A DNA stretch of 16,865 nucleotides from Bacteroidales bacterium (lineage in GTDB: Bacteria; Bacteroidota; Bacteroidia; Bacteroidales; Muribaculaceae). The notes beneath the pieces were generated by a model. The model was not told the origin of the DNA. It worked only from the letters and a program-made list of their open reading frames with translations, and made no database searches. Both the position numbers and the translations under genes were made by a program. Where the stretch lies: contig CAAGJW010000024.1 in the NCBI GenBank assembly GCA_900770215.1, positions 1 through 16,865 of the forward strand, given 5' to 3'. Positions 1 through 7,396 of the stretch are shown here, in pieces; position 1 is the first letter of the stretch, and each line of letters starts with the position of its first letter.

Positions 1-479
1 GGTCCGCCCCACCCTGGCAAGCCCCGTAGGGGTGGCAGAGTTACCAGCCACCTTCAGTGTAGTGCTACAGTGTGGCACTGGCGTTCTGCCGCCGCCTAAC
101 GGGGCTTGCCCGCGTGAATGATACCGCGGTTACAGGGGTTGCGCTCGCCCGTGGGCTCGCTCCACCGCCTGCCTAAAAGCTGCCGCCGCCTAACGGGGCT
201 TGCCGCGGGGACTGATTTTGCACGTGGACTTTGCTGGTTTTGGCTTCGTCGGGGCTGAAATTGCCCTTGTACCCACGGTGGTGAGCATCAATAGCTCTTA
301 GACAGGAAATCCTTGGGTGACACGATGACGAAGTGGGCATATTGCGTCTCTACAATACTGCCTGATTTACGCCCGTGTTCTATATTTTTCACCTGAGTCC
401 CTTGTGGCCGTCAGGGCTCACCCTGTACCCCCCCAAAAAAAGAACAGATTGGTGGCAGCAACCCCTGCATCACGGCCCG
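1..479. other. Gene-free GC-rich region left of porX
   Basis: I see no convincing coding region in these 479 bases. The only long frame here runs antisense through porX. The stretch holds a perfect 25-bp direct repeat plus a diverged inverted copy (listed separately). At 341-353 is the short sequence ATTGCGTCTCTAC, which I recall as part of a common intergenic repeat in Bacteroidales genomes, though I cannot verify that here. A C7/A7 homopolymer pair around 429-442 lies just downstream of porX. On the minus strand it gives a T-run, but only a weak 4-bp stem precedes it, so I do not call a terminator. Confidence 0.6.
16..204. repeat. GC-rich repeat cluster: two direct copies plus one inverted copy
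   Basis: A 25-bp sequence beginning CTGCCGCCGCC and ending GGGGCTTGCC occurs identically at 86-110 and 180-204. A diverged reverse-complement copy lies at 16-38, starting GGCAAGCCCCGT. The 16-27 arm can pair perfectly over 12 bp with the end of the 86-110 copy. A smaller CAGTG/CACTG pair (55-59 with 76-80) is nested in the loop. The arrangement looks like an intergenic repeat family with a cruciform or RNA hairpin rather than a coding remnant. It is too short and irregular to be a CRISPR array. No associated transposase is visible. Confidence 0.75.
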
Positions 480-2024
480 CTACTTGGCCGTGAGCGTGAC
501 CAGCGGCACGAGCATTTCCTCCATCGAGATGCCGCCGTGCTGGAACGTATCGGTGTAATACTGCACGTAGTAGTTGTAGTTGTTGGGATAGGCAAAGAAG
601 TCGCGGTTAGATGCAAAGATGTAGGTCGACGACACATTGAGCAGCGGCAGCCCGTAGCGCTTGGGCTGCTTTATCTCATACACCTGCTTGGGGTTGTAGC
701 TCAGGTTCTTGCCCACCTTGTAGCGCAGGTTGGTGTTGGTATTCTTGTCGCCCACCACCTTTATGGCATTTTCCACGCGCACGGTGCCGTGGTCGGTCGT
801 GAGCACCACCTTCCACCCCTTGCGGGCTATGAGCTTGAAAATCTCGAGGGCATAGCTGTTGCGGAACCACGTCTCGGTGAGGCGCCGGTAGGCCTCGTCG
901 TCGTTGGCCAGCTCGCGTATCATCTTGCTCTCGGTGCGGGCGTGCGACAGGATGTCGACAAAGTTGAATACCAGCACATTCAGGTCGTAGTTGTCGAGCT
1001 GCGCAAAGTTCTGCACCAGGCGCTCGCCGGCGGCCGTGTCGTTCATCTTGTTGTAGGAGAACTTGTAGCGGCGGCGGTAGCGGTCGAAGAGCGTCTGTAT
1101 GAGCGGCGCCTCGTTCAGGTTCTTGCCCTCGTCCTCGTCCTCGTCGACCCACAGGTCGGGAAACATGCGCTCGATGTCGATGGGCATGAGGCCCGAGAAA
1201 ATCGCGTTGCGGGCATATTGCGTGGCCGTGGGCAGGATGGTGGTGTAGAGCTCCTCGCTCTCCACGTTGAAGTAGTCGCTCAGCAGGGGGCTTATCGTCT
1301 TCCACTGGTCGAGCCTGAAGTTGTCGATCACCACAAAGCACACCTTCTCGCCCTTGTCGAGCAGGGGCAGCAGCTGCGTCTTGAAGATCTCGTGGCTCAT
1401 GAGCGGGTGCTTGTCGGTAGTCACCCATTTCTCGTAGTTGCGGCGCACAAACTTGGCCCAGGCGCTGTTGGCCTCCACCTTCTGGGCATGCAGCAAGTCG
1501 ACCATGCCCGTGTCGGCAGCCGAGAGCGACAGCTCCCAGCGCACGAGCGTGCTGTACACCTCATACCAGTCATCGATCGTGGCCGCCATGTTTATCATCT
1601 GGCTTATGCGCATGAACTCCTGCTGGTAGTCGCTCTGCACCTTCTCGGCCACCAGGTCGCTGCTGTGCAGGTTCTTCTTGATCGACAGCAAGATCTGCAT
1701 GGGGTTGACCGGCTTTATCAGGTAGTCGGCAATCTCGCTGCCTATGGCCTGGTTCATGATATTCTCCTCCTCGCTCTTGGTGATCATGATCACCGGCACG
1801 TTGGGCTGCGCTATCTTTATCTGCTGCAAGGCCTCCAGCCCGCTTATGCCCGGCATGTTCTCGTCGAGAATGATCAAGTCGAAGTTTTGCGACTGCAGCA
1901 AGTCGAGCGCATCGCGCCCGTTGGTCACCGTGGTCACCTCGTAGCCCTTGTTGTTGAGAAACAAAATGTGCGGTTTCAGCAAGTCGATCTCATCGTCGGC
2001 CCACAATATCTGTTCTTTGCTCAT
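480..2024 (-). CDS. porX: PorX-type response regulator with PglZ domain (T9SS regulator)
   Basis: A 514-aa cytoplasmic two-component regulator. The N-terminal receiver domain (about 1-120) has the acidic pair D10/D11, phospho-acceptor D54 in the motif DENMPG, T82 and K104, so it should be phosphorylatable. No DNA-binding domain follows. The remainder (about 160-514) is a PglZ / alkaline-phosphatase-fold domain, with the conserved segment TTILPTATQYARN near residue 260 and TTDHGT near 410, as expected for the metal-binding hydrolase centre. In Porphyromonas gingivalis, PorX works with the histidine kinase PorY and sigma factor SigP to control T9SS genes, and its PglZ domain is reported as a zinc-dependent phosphodiesterase. 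That role is carried over here by family. Length matches the family. The gene is monocistronic in this window, divergent from a T9SS cargo gene, with a plausible promoter at 2077-2107. No PorY or SigP gene is present. Confidence 0.93.
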   Translation of the reverse strand: MSKEQILWADDEIDLLKPHILFLNNKGYEVTTVTNGRDALDLLQSQNFDLIILDENMPGISGLEALQQIKIAQPNVPVIMITKSEEENIMNQAIGSEIADYLIKPVNPMQILLSIKKNLHSSDLVAEKVQSDYQQEFMRISQMINMAATIDDWYEVYSTLVRWELSLSAADTGMVDLLHAQKVEANSAWAKFVRRNYEKWVTTDKHPLMSHEIFKTQLLPLLDKGEKVCFVVIDNFRLDQWKTISPLLSDYFNVESEELYTTILPTATQYARNAIFSGLMPIDIERMFPDLWVDEDEDEGKNLNEAPLIQTLFDRYRRRYKFSYNKMNDTAAGERLVQNFAQLDNYDLNVLVFNFVDILSHARTESKMIRELANDDEAYRRLTETWFRNSYALEIFKLIARKGWKVVLTTDHGTVRVENAIKVVGDKNTNTNLRYKVGKNLSYNPKQVYEIKQPKRYGLPLLNVSSTYIFASNRDFFAYPNNYNYYVQYYTDTFQHGGISMEEMLVPLVTLTAK

Positions 2025-2076
2025 AGTCTTGTCGTCGTTTGTTACATCCTGGGGCAGCGTGCTGGCCGCCCGCCTG

Positions 2077-2107
2077 CAAAGTTAACCCATAATTCCTCCA
2101 CATGCAA
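2077..2107 (-). promoter_or_regulatory. Bacteroidota-type promoter of porX
   Basis: Read on the minus strand, TAACTTTG (2084-2077) fits the -7 consensus TAnnTTTG, and a TTG (2107-2105) lies 20 bases upstream as the -33 element. It would give a leader of about 45 nt before the porX ATG. The -33 element is only a partial match. Confidence 0.5.
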
Positions 2108-2141
2108 TACCCCCGCCCGCCCAGCCACAGTGAAAAAATAT

Positions 2142-2172
2142 TTTGCGGTGTGACATTGAATTGCTACCTTTG
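2142..2172 (+). promoter_or_regulatory. Bacteroidota-type promoter of the secreted-protein gene
   Basis: TTTG (2142-2145), 19 bases, then TACCTTTG (2165-2172): an exact match to the Bacteroidota housekeeping promoter with consensus spacing, preceded by an AT-rich tract. It predicts a leader of about 70 nt before the ATG at 2249. The leader contains ACCCATTTTT twice (2192-2201 and 2217-2226). Confidence 0.72.
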
Positions 2173-2248
2173 GAAAATGTAAACCCAAGTCACCCATTTT
2201 TTCTATGATAAAAACAACCCATTTTTCATTCACCAAAATCTCTACAAC

Positions 2249-4114
2249 ATGAACAAAACGCTATTACCACTGTCACTCATCGTGGCGGCTTTTGCCCTCC
2301 AGGCAAGCGCCGCCCCCACAAGCGGCAGCACCGGCGAGACTGCTGCCGGCGACGTCATCAACCCGCCCTACTCGCTCAACCTGAAAGACGCGGCCGAGCG
2401 GGCACGCTACACCATCGTCGATGCCAACGGCGACGGCAACACCTGGGTGGGCTACAGCTTTGCCTTTCGCTGCTACACGCAGGGCGAGCTGCCGGCCGAC
2501 GACTGGCTCATCTCGCCGGGCATCGCCCTCACCGAGGGCAGCACCTACACCATCACCTTCAAGGGCCACAACCGGCAAAGCGACAAGCCCGAAGTCTACA
2601 CGCTGCTCACGGGCAGCAAGCCCGAGGCGGCCGCGCTGACCGACACGGTGTCCCCCACCGTGACCTTCACCGCCGTCGACACCGAGGAGCACACCACCAC
2701 CTATAGGGCTCCGTCGACGGGGGTGTACTACTTCGGCTTCCACTGCACGTCGCCCGCCTCGAGCGCCTCGGCCTACCTCGAGGCCTGGTCGATAAGCGCC
2801 CCCGCGGGCAAGTCCAGCCCCGACTCGGTGACCGCCCTGCAGGTCACGGCCGGCGCCCGCGGCCAGCTCAGTGCCACCATCGCATTTACCACGCCCGTCA
2901 AGAACGCCGACGGCTCGGCACTCACCCAGATCACTACCGCCACAGTCACCAACCTCACCACCGGCAACACGGTGGCCACCCTCACCGACCCCGAGGCCGG
3001 AAAGCCGCTATCGGTCACCGACCAGGCCCCCGTGAACGGCGACAACAAGTATCGCGTGGTGTGCGCCTCGGCCACGGGCGAGGGCATTCCCGCCGAGGCG
3101 TCGGCCTATGTGGGCATCGACACGCCCCTGCCCGTGGGCCGCGGCAACTGGACGCAGCAGGGCATGAAGGCCGTGCTCACCTGGCCCGCCGTGTCGACCA
3201 CGGGCGTGCACGGCGGCTATGTCGACCCCGACGAGGTGACCTACAAAATCACCATGATGTCGCCCGAGCCCCAGGTGCTTGCCACCGGCGTGAAAGGCAC
3301 CACCTATACCGATGCCACGCTCTCTTCGCTCAAGGGGCAAACTTTCGTGTACTATGCCGTTTATCCCGTGAGCAAGGCCGGCACCGGCGCCGGGTCGCCC
3401 ACCTTCAGCGGCACCTTCGGCACGCCGTTTTCCACCCCGGCCAGCGAGTCGTTTGCCGGCGCCAAGCTCACCTTCTCGCCCTGGTATGTGATCGACTATG
3501 CCGGCGATGAGAACTCGTCGTGGGACATCGTGGCCCAGAGCACCTCGCCCACCATGCAGCCGCAAGACGCCGACGGCGGCATGGCCCTGATGCACACCGG
3601 CGACGACGGCGACCACATGCTCACCTCGCCCATGTTCACCCTGGGCTCGGCCGCGAGCGAGCTCAAGTTCTACGTCAACAACTACGCCTTCGACAACCGC
3701 CTGCGCGTGTTCATCTCCGATGACCGCGGCCACACGTGGACACAGCTGCACGAGGTGGGCATGACCGGCAAGTCGTGGGAGGAGCACACCGTGAGCCTGG
3801 CCGACTATGCCGGCAAGGTGGTCAACATAGGCTTCCGCGGCGAGGTGCTGGCCTACAACAACCCCATCATGGTCGACAACATCGGCATCGGCGCCACCCA
3901 GTCGGGCATCACCGCCACTACGGCAGCGCCCCTGCTGCAGCTCGACGGCCGCACCCTCAAGGCTCCCGCCCAGCAGCACCCGCTCACCGTCTACACCGCA
4001 AGCGGCCAAACCGTGGCCACCGTTGCCGCCGGCCAGCCCGTCGACGTGCAGCTGGCCCCCGGCATCTACCTCGTGCGCACCGCCGCCACCACCCTCAAGC
4101 TCGCCGTGAGGTAA
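2249..4114 (+). CDS. Secreted multidomain protein with T9SS C-terminal sorting domain
   Basis: A 621-aa exported protein of unknown specific function. Residues 1-21 form a signal peptide (Lys, hydrophobic core, ASA cleavage region). Residues about 27-177 look like a choice-of-anchor-J / cleaved-adhesin-type beta-sandwich (DDWLISPGIALTEG...YTITFKGHN). Residues about 185-390 contain two fibronectin-III-like repeats. Residues about 395-550 are a second choice-of-anchor-J-like sandwich (HMLTSPMFTLG...VNIGFRGEV...IMVDNIGIG). The last 65 residues end in a type-A T9SS sorting domain pattern (LTVYTASGQTVATV...LAPGIYLVRTA...LKLAVR). It would cross the inner membrane by Sec, pass the outer membrane by T9SS and be anchored or released. 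No catalytic motif is visible, so an adhesin or carbohydrate-binding surface role is only a guess. It lies head-to-head with porX, has its own promoter and is closed by a strong terminator. Start chosen because the signal peptide begins there. Confidence 0.85.
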   Translation: MNKTLLPLSLIVAAFALQASAAPTSGSTGETAAGDVINPPYSLNLKDAAERARYTIVDANGDGNTWVGYSFAFRCYTQGELPADDWLISPGIALTEGSTYTITFKGHNRQSDKPEVYTLLTGSKPEAAALTDTVSPTVTFTAVDTEEHTTTYRAPSTGVYYFGFHCTSPASSASAYLEAWSISAPAGKSSPDSVTALQVTAGARGQLSATIAFTTPVKNADGSALTQITTATVTNLTTGNTVATLTDPEAGKPLSVTDQAPVNGDNKYRVVCASATGEGIPAEASAYVGIDTPLPVGRGNWTQQGMKAVLTWPAVSTTGVHGGYVDPDEVTYKITMMSPEPQVLATGVKGTTYTDATLSSLKGQTFVYYAVYPVSKAGTGAGSPTFSGTFGTPFSTPASESFAGAKLTFSPWYVIDYAGDENSSWDIVAQSTSPTMQPQDADGGMALMHTGDDGDHMLTSPMFTLGSAASELKFYVNNYAFDNRLRVFISDDRGHTWTQLHEVGMTGKSWEEHTVSLADYAGKVVNIGFRGEVLAYNNPIMVDNIGIGATQSGITATTAAPLLQLDGRTLKAPAQQHPLTVYTASGQTVATVAAGQPVDVQLAPGIYLVRTAATTLKLAVR

Positions 4115-4151
4115 CCCACACACCCTGCCACACGCCCCGCAGCACGCAACC

Positions 4152-4190
4152 ACGGCCCCTGCACCGCCTCACCCGCAGTGCAGGGGCCGT
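4152..4190 (+). terminator. Intrinsic terminator of the secreted-protein gene
   Basis: A perfect 13-bp stem, ACGGCCCCTGCAC (4152-4164) with GTGCAGGGGCCGT (4178-4190), a 13-nt loop and then TTTCTCT. It begins 37 bases after the stop codon. The T-tract is short, but the stem is very GC-rich. Confidence 0.78.
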
Positions 4191-4326
4191 TTCTCTGCCC
4201 GCCTCGCGCAGCGCCCTCACGCCAGAACAACAGAGCAACATCGAAAAGACTAATGCGACTTAAGCGATAGTTTTTGATTTTTCACAAGAAATACTTAATT
4301 TTACGAGTTAAAAATATTTACAATAT

Positions 4327-4499
4327 GTGCCACCGCCATGTATCAACTATAAGTCGACTTTGTAGCACATTCCCAAACATGCGGAATGAGCATCGCACAA
4401 TTATTGTGCAATAGGCACAAAGCATATAAAAATGAACAAATCCGCTCTAAGGTACTTTGCAAATACACATAGTTGATAGATGACACTCACTGGCGGCAC
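4327..4499. repeat. Long-range imperfect inverted repeat in the R-M leader
   Basis: TATCAACTAT (4341-4350) is matched by its exact reverse complement ATAGTTGATA (4469-4478). Just outside, CCGCCA (4333-4338) is matched by TGGCGG (4491-4496), and GTG/CAC (4327-4329 and 4497-4499) extends the pairing. The arms could close a 118-nt loop in RNA, or be the terminal repeats of a small degenerate element. The loop contains the operator-like repeats described separately. No coding potential is evident in this segment. Confidence 0.4.
4395..4430 (+). promoter_or_regulatory. Operator-like palindrome and possible promoter upstream of the R-M genes
   Basis: GCACAATTATTGTGC (4395-4409) is a perfect palindrome with 7-bp arms about one central base. 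A third half-site, GCACAA, follows at 4415-4420, so the six-base half-site occurs three times with alternating orientation. A TATAAA sequence at 4425-4430 could be a -10 element, but no well-spaced -35 or clean TAnnTTTG is present. Such repeats ahead of restriction genes often bind a controller or the methyltransferase itself. No C-protein gene is visible, so the binding partner is unknown. Confidence 0.4.
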
Positions 4500-4524
4500 C
4501 TAGCAATTTTTCTAAACAGAGAAA

Positions 4525-5340
4525 ATGACAGATAATATTGACAAAGAAAGAGCTATAAGAGGCATAGTCAGTAGTTCTGTAAAAGCGTATGCAAACGGTT
4601 TTTCGACTCGCCATCTCGCTGAAGTAGATGACAAGAACGGAGTAATCAACATGAAGATACACAATGTCTTCATCGCTGCATTGGGGCCAGAAATACAGTA
4701 CTATTCAGCACTTGCACGCTCTCTTGACAGTTCTTTAGGCAACATGCTTGAGAGCATGGCTATCAGTATTGCCTCTCTCAACTATGAAGTAAGCCAGCAT
4801 GTAGAAGGCACCCTGTATAAAGAACAGACCGATTATATAGCCGAACTTCTTGAGCAATACAAGAGAAAAGAGAACAGACGCACACCTAAGATTGACGACT
4901 ACAAAGGAATCTCTTCCATGAAGGGAATGGCACACACAAAGCGTCACGAGAGCGATTATTATCTGATCGATCATGAGACAGGAATGCACTATCTCATCGA
5001 GCTAAAGATCGGCGGAGACCTCGACAATAAGAAAGCACGGTCTGAAAAAGAAGCTCTCTTGGAACAATATTGCATTTTAACAAACAAACTGGGTGAAGAA
5101 AAGGTAAAAATTCTTTTTGCAACTGCATATAATCGTTATGGAGAAGGTAAGCCATGGACTCAAGGTCGAGTACGTCAATTCTTCTGCCAGGAAGAGTTAT
5201 GCATCAGTCGCGACTTCTGGGATCTCATGTGTAAGTCGGAGCGGGGCTATGATATTGTAATTGATGAATACACCAAAAATGCACATTTCATCAATGAGGC
5301 ATTGGACGAAATCAAAGATGCTTATCTTTCAAATCAATAA
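4525..5340 (+). CDS. Type II restriction endonuclease, PD-(D/E)XK fold
   Basis: A 271-aa protein, most likely the nuclease of the R-M pair. The catalytic signature is visible as D144 (ESDYYLID) followed by E159-L-K161 (YLIELK), the D...ExK pattern of PD-(D/E)XK nucleases. The segment right after it (GGDLDNKKARSEKEALLEQY, about 163-182) is a charged helix. An N-terminal helix SLGNMLESMA (about 70-79) resembles the conserved pre-catalytic helix of several Type II enzymes. The best family guess is TdeIII-like, but I cannot confirm it, and the GGNCC site of TdeIII would fit poorly with the adenine methyltransferases next door. The stop codon at 5338-5340 directly abuts the methyltransferase ATG, so the two are probably translationally coupled. 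Composition is AT-rich, unlike the chromosome. An endonuclease placed first implies that leader-level control may delay it. Confidence 0.82.
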   Translation: MTDNIDKERAIRGIVSSSVKAYANGFSTRHLAEVDDKNGVINMKIHNVFIAALGPEIQYYSALARSLDSSLGNMLESMAISIASLNYEVSQHVEGTLYKEQTDYIAELLEQYKRKENRRTPKIDDYKGISSMKGMAHTKRHESDYYLIDHETGMHYLIELKIGGDLDNKKARSEKEALLEQYCILTNKLGEEKVKILFATAYNRYGEGKPWTQGRVRQFFCQEELCISRDFWDLMCKSERGYDIVIDEYTKNAHFINEALDEIKDAYLSNQ

Positions 5341-7335
5341 ATGAAAAATCCAAATTGGCACAAATGTATCTTAATGGGAGATAGTCGAGATATAATAAAA
5401 AGAATCCCTGACAACTCTATCGATTTCATATTGACCGACCCTCCTTATAATCTTGCAAAGCATTCCACAGGCAACATTCCTCTCCCTGGACGTTCTGCAA
5501 TGAACAATGATGTTGCAGAATGGGACATGGTCGACTTTAATCCTGAGGATTGGGCTGACGAATTTATAAGGATATTAAAGCCCACTGGCAACTTATTTAT
5601 CTTCACATCCTACAACCAACTTGGCAGGTGGTACAATTGCTTAGACCACAAATTTGACACTTCAAATTTTATGATTTGGCACAAAACAAATCCTGCTCCA
5701 AAGATTTTCAAAGCTGGATTTCTGAATAGCTGTGAGATGATCTTTACTTGCTGGAACAAAAATCACACATGGAATTTCATCTCTCAAAAGGAAATGCACA
5801 ATTTTATCGAAAGCCCTATATGCATGCGGCCAGAAAGATTAAGTAATCCTAAGCATCCCACTCAAAAGCCAATATCCATTCTTAAAAAGATGATACAGAT
5901 TGCATCCAATGAGAATGATATAGTTTTTGATCCATTCATGGGCGTAGGGTCAACAGGAGTAGCAGCACTTGCTCTAAACAGGAGATTTATAGGGGTAGAA
6001 CTAAATGAGAGTTATTTTAACGCAGCAAAACAAAGAATCGAAGCAACATTAAACAAATATAGCGAAAGCATGTCAGACAGCACATCACACAGAACGACAG
6101 GAAAGAACGAGTCATCATTGGCTTGTGAAAATGCAATTCCATATCAGTCTGCGATCTTTGAGTTAAACACTTTTTTTAACACAACTATCAGCCAACCAGT
6201 GCAAGCCAATAATATCCCAACAGGTCTACAACCAATCGTAAAATGGCCGGGAGGTAAAGAAAAAGAATTGAAATACATTCTTCCAAACGCACCTGTATTT
6301 GATCGCTTTTATGAGCCTTTTGTGGGCGGCGGTTCCGTTTTCATGGCTATTCGGGCAAAAGAATACTACATCAACGATTTTTCAGCCGAACTCATTTCGC
6401 TCTACAATAACATTGCAGAGGCAAATGACGCCTTCTTTCGTTATGTTGAAATGATAGATTCATCTTGGATCAAATCCTTGGAGTTCTTTAACAACAACAA
6501 AATTCTTGTTGACACCTACTTGCAATACAGAGAGGGAAAAATCACAGAAGATGGACTAAGATCTTTTATACACACCTTTTGCAAGGAAAATGCAAGCGAT
6601 ATACTCCGTATCATAGGCGAGGAGTTTGCCTCTTATCCTTGCGTATTATTAAAAGAAATGGGGGCTAATCTTTTACGTAAGATGACAAGAATGCGCACCC
6701 TTGAAATAAAAAAACACATTCTTCCTGATAGAGATTTACATGATAATATTGAAACGGCAATAAAAAGTGCTGTTTACATGAACTATAGGCACATGTATAA
6801 TGGCAAAGTCATAAGATCAAACAACAAAGACTTATATTCCGCTTTGTTTTTCTTTTTACGCAACTATGCCTATAGCGGAATGTTTAGGTACAGCGCTAAG
6901 GGCGAATTCAATGTTCCTTATGGAGGCATTGCTTACAACTCAAAACTAATGTCGAAAAAATTGAAATATTATCGCTCCAAGCCTCTCCAGCGACACTTTG
7001 CCGACACTCAAATCTATAATCTTGATTTTGAAACTTTTTTGCGCAAAACAAAGCCCACCAAAGATGACTTTGTCTTTCTAGACCCTCCGTATGATAGCGA
7101 GTTTAGCACTTATGCTCAAAATGCATTCACCCAGGCAGATCAACAACGTCTGGCCAACTACATGATCAACGAGTGCAAAGCCAAATGGATGCTAATAATA
7201 AAGAATACAGAGTTTATCTTTAACCTATATAACAATAAAGGCGTTAATATTAGGACGTTCGACAAGCAGTACCTCGTCAGCTTCATGAATAGAAACGACA
7301 AAAAAACAACACATCTTTTAATAACTAATTATTAA
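5341..7335 (+). CDS. Fused double DNA adenine methyltransferase (beta-class + Dam-like alpha-class)
   Basis: A 664-aa protein made of two complete S-adenosylmethionine-dependent DNA methyltransferases. Half 1 (about 1-236) has the beta order: catalytic DPPYN at 33-37 comes before the AdoMet motif DPFMGVGSTG at 197-206, with the TQKP segment between, as in M.MboII or DpnA-type enzymes. Half 2 (about 298-664) has the D12/Dam order: KWPGGK at 301-306, FYEPFVGGGSVF at 323-334, and DPPY at 581-584. A low-complexity Ser/Thr/Asn-rich linker (about 238-296) joins them. Both DPPY motifs suggest N6-adenine methylation, so the protein probably protects the two different strands of an asymmetric site, as the fused (but alpha+alpha) M.FokI does. 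It starts immediately after the endonuclease stop codon. No motif residue is missing, so both halves look active. Confidence 0.9.
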   Translation: MKNPNWHKCILMGDSRDIIKRIPDNSIDFILTDPPYNLAKHSTGNIPLPGRSAMNNDVAEWDMVDFNPEDWADEFIRILKPTGNLFIFTSYNQLGRWYNCLDHKFDTSNFMIWHKTNPAPKIFKAGFLNSCEMIFTCWNKNHTWNFISQKEMHNFIESPICMRPERLSNPKHPTQKPISILKKMIQIASNENDIVFDPFMGVGSTGVAALALNRRFIGVELNESYFNAAKQRIEATLNKYSESMSDSTSHRTTGKNESSLACENAIPYQSAIFELNTFFNTTISQPVQANNIPTGLQPIVKWPGGKEKELKYILPNAPVFDRFYEPFVGGGSVFMAIRAKEYYINDFSAELISLYNNIAEANDAFFRYVEMIDSSWIKSLEFFNNNKILVDTYLQYREGKITEDGLRSFIHTFCKENASDILRIIGEEFASYPCVLLKEMGANLLRKMTRMRTLEIKKHILPDRDLHDNIETAIKSAVYMNYRHMYNGKVIRSNNKDLYSALFFFLRNYAYSGMFRYSAKGEFNVPYGGIAYNSKLMSKKLKYYRSKPLQRHFADTQIYNLDFETFLRKTKPTKDDFVFLDPPYDSEFSTYAQNAFTQADQQRLANYMINECKAKWMLIIKNTEFIFNLYNNKGVNIRTFDKQYLVSFMNRNDKKTTHLLITNY

Positions 7336-7373
7336 GACAAATAGAAAAATTTAAAGAAAGTCAATCAGCTTTA

Positions 7374-7396
7374 CCTGCTTTACGCTTGATGGCAGG
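7374..7396 (+). terminator. Weak possible terminator after the R-M genes
   Basis: CCTGC (7374-7378) can pair with GCAGG (7392-7396) across a 13-nt loop, about 40 bases after the methyltransferase stop. The stem is short and no T-tract follows, so termination is doubtful. Transcription may read into the glycosyltransferase. A direct repeat GCTTTAC (7368-7374, 7377-7383) overlaps it. Confidence 0.2.

Noticed and set aside
86..204. Possible CRISPR-like repeat
   Set aside because: Only two identical copies with a 69-bp gap, a third copy inverted, and no cas genes; the spacing and orientation do not fit an array.
342..353. Possible insertion-sequence end suggested by TTGCGTCTCTAC
   Set aside because: No matching opposite end, target duplication or transposase in the window; kept only as part of the repeat observation.
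375..2153. Long plus-strand open frame of 592 codons across porX
   Set aside because: It is antisense to porX and reads as a Val/Leu/His-rich sequence typical of the complement of a GC-rich gene, with no domain. The minus-strand frame has clear receiver and PglZ motifs.
3008..4153. 381-codon minus-strand frame in the secreted-protein gene
   Set aside because: Gly/His/Ala-rich shadow caused by high GC. The plus-strand product has a signal peptide, beta-sandwich domains and a sorting domain.
4447..4662. 71-codon minus-strand frame overlapping the R-M leader and endonuclease start
   Set aside because: No recognisable domain, Cys-rich random-looking sequence, and it overlaps the endonuclease gene; not likely to be a controller protein.
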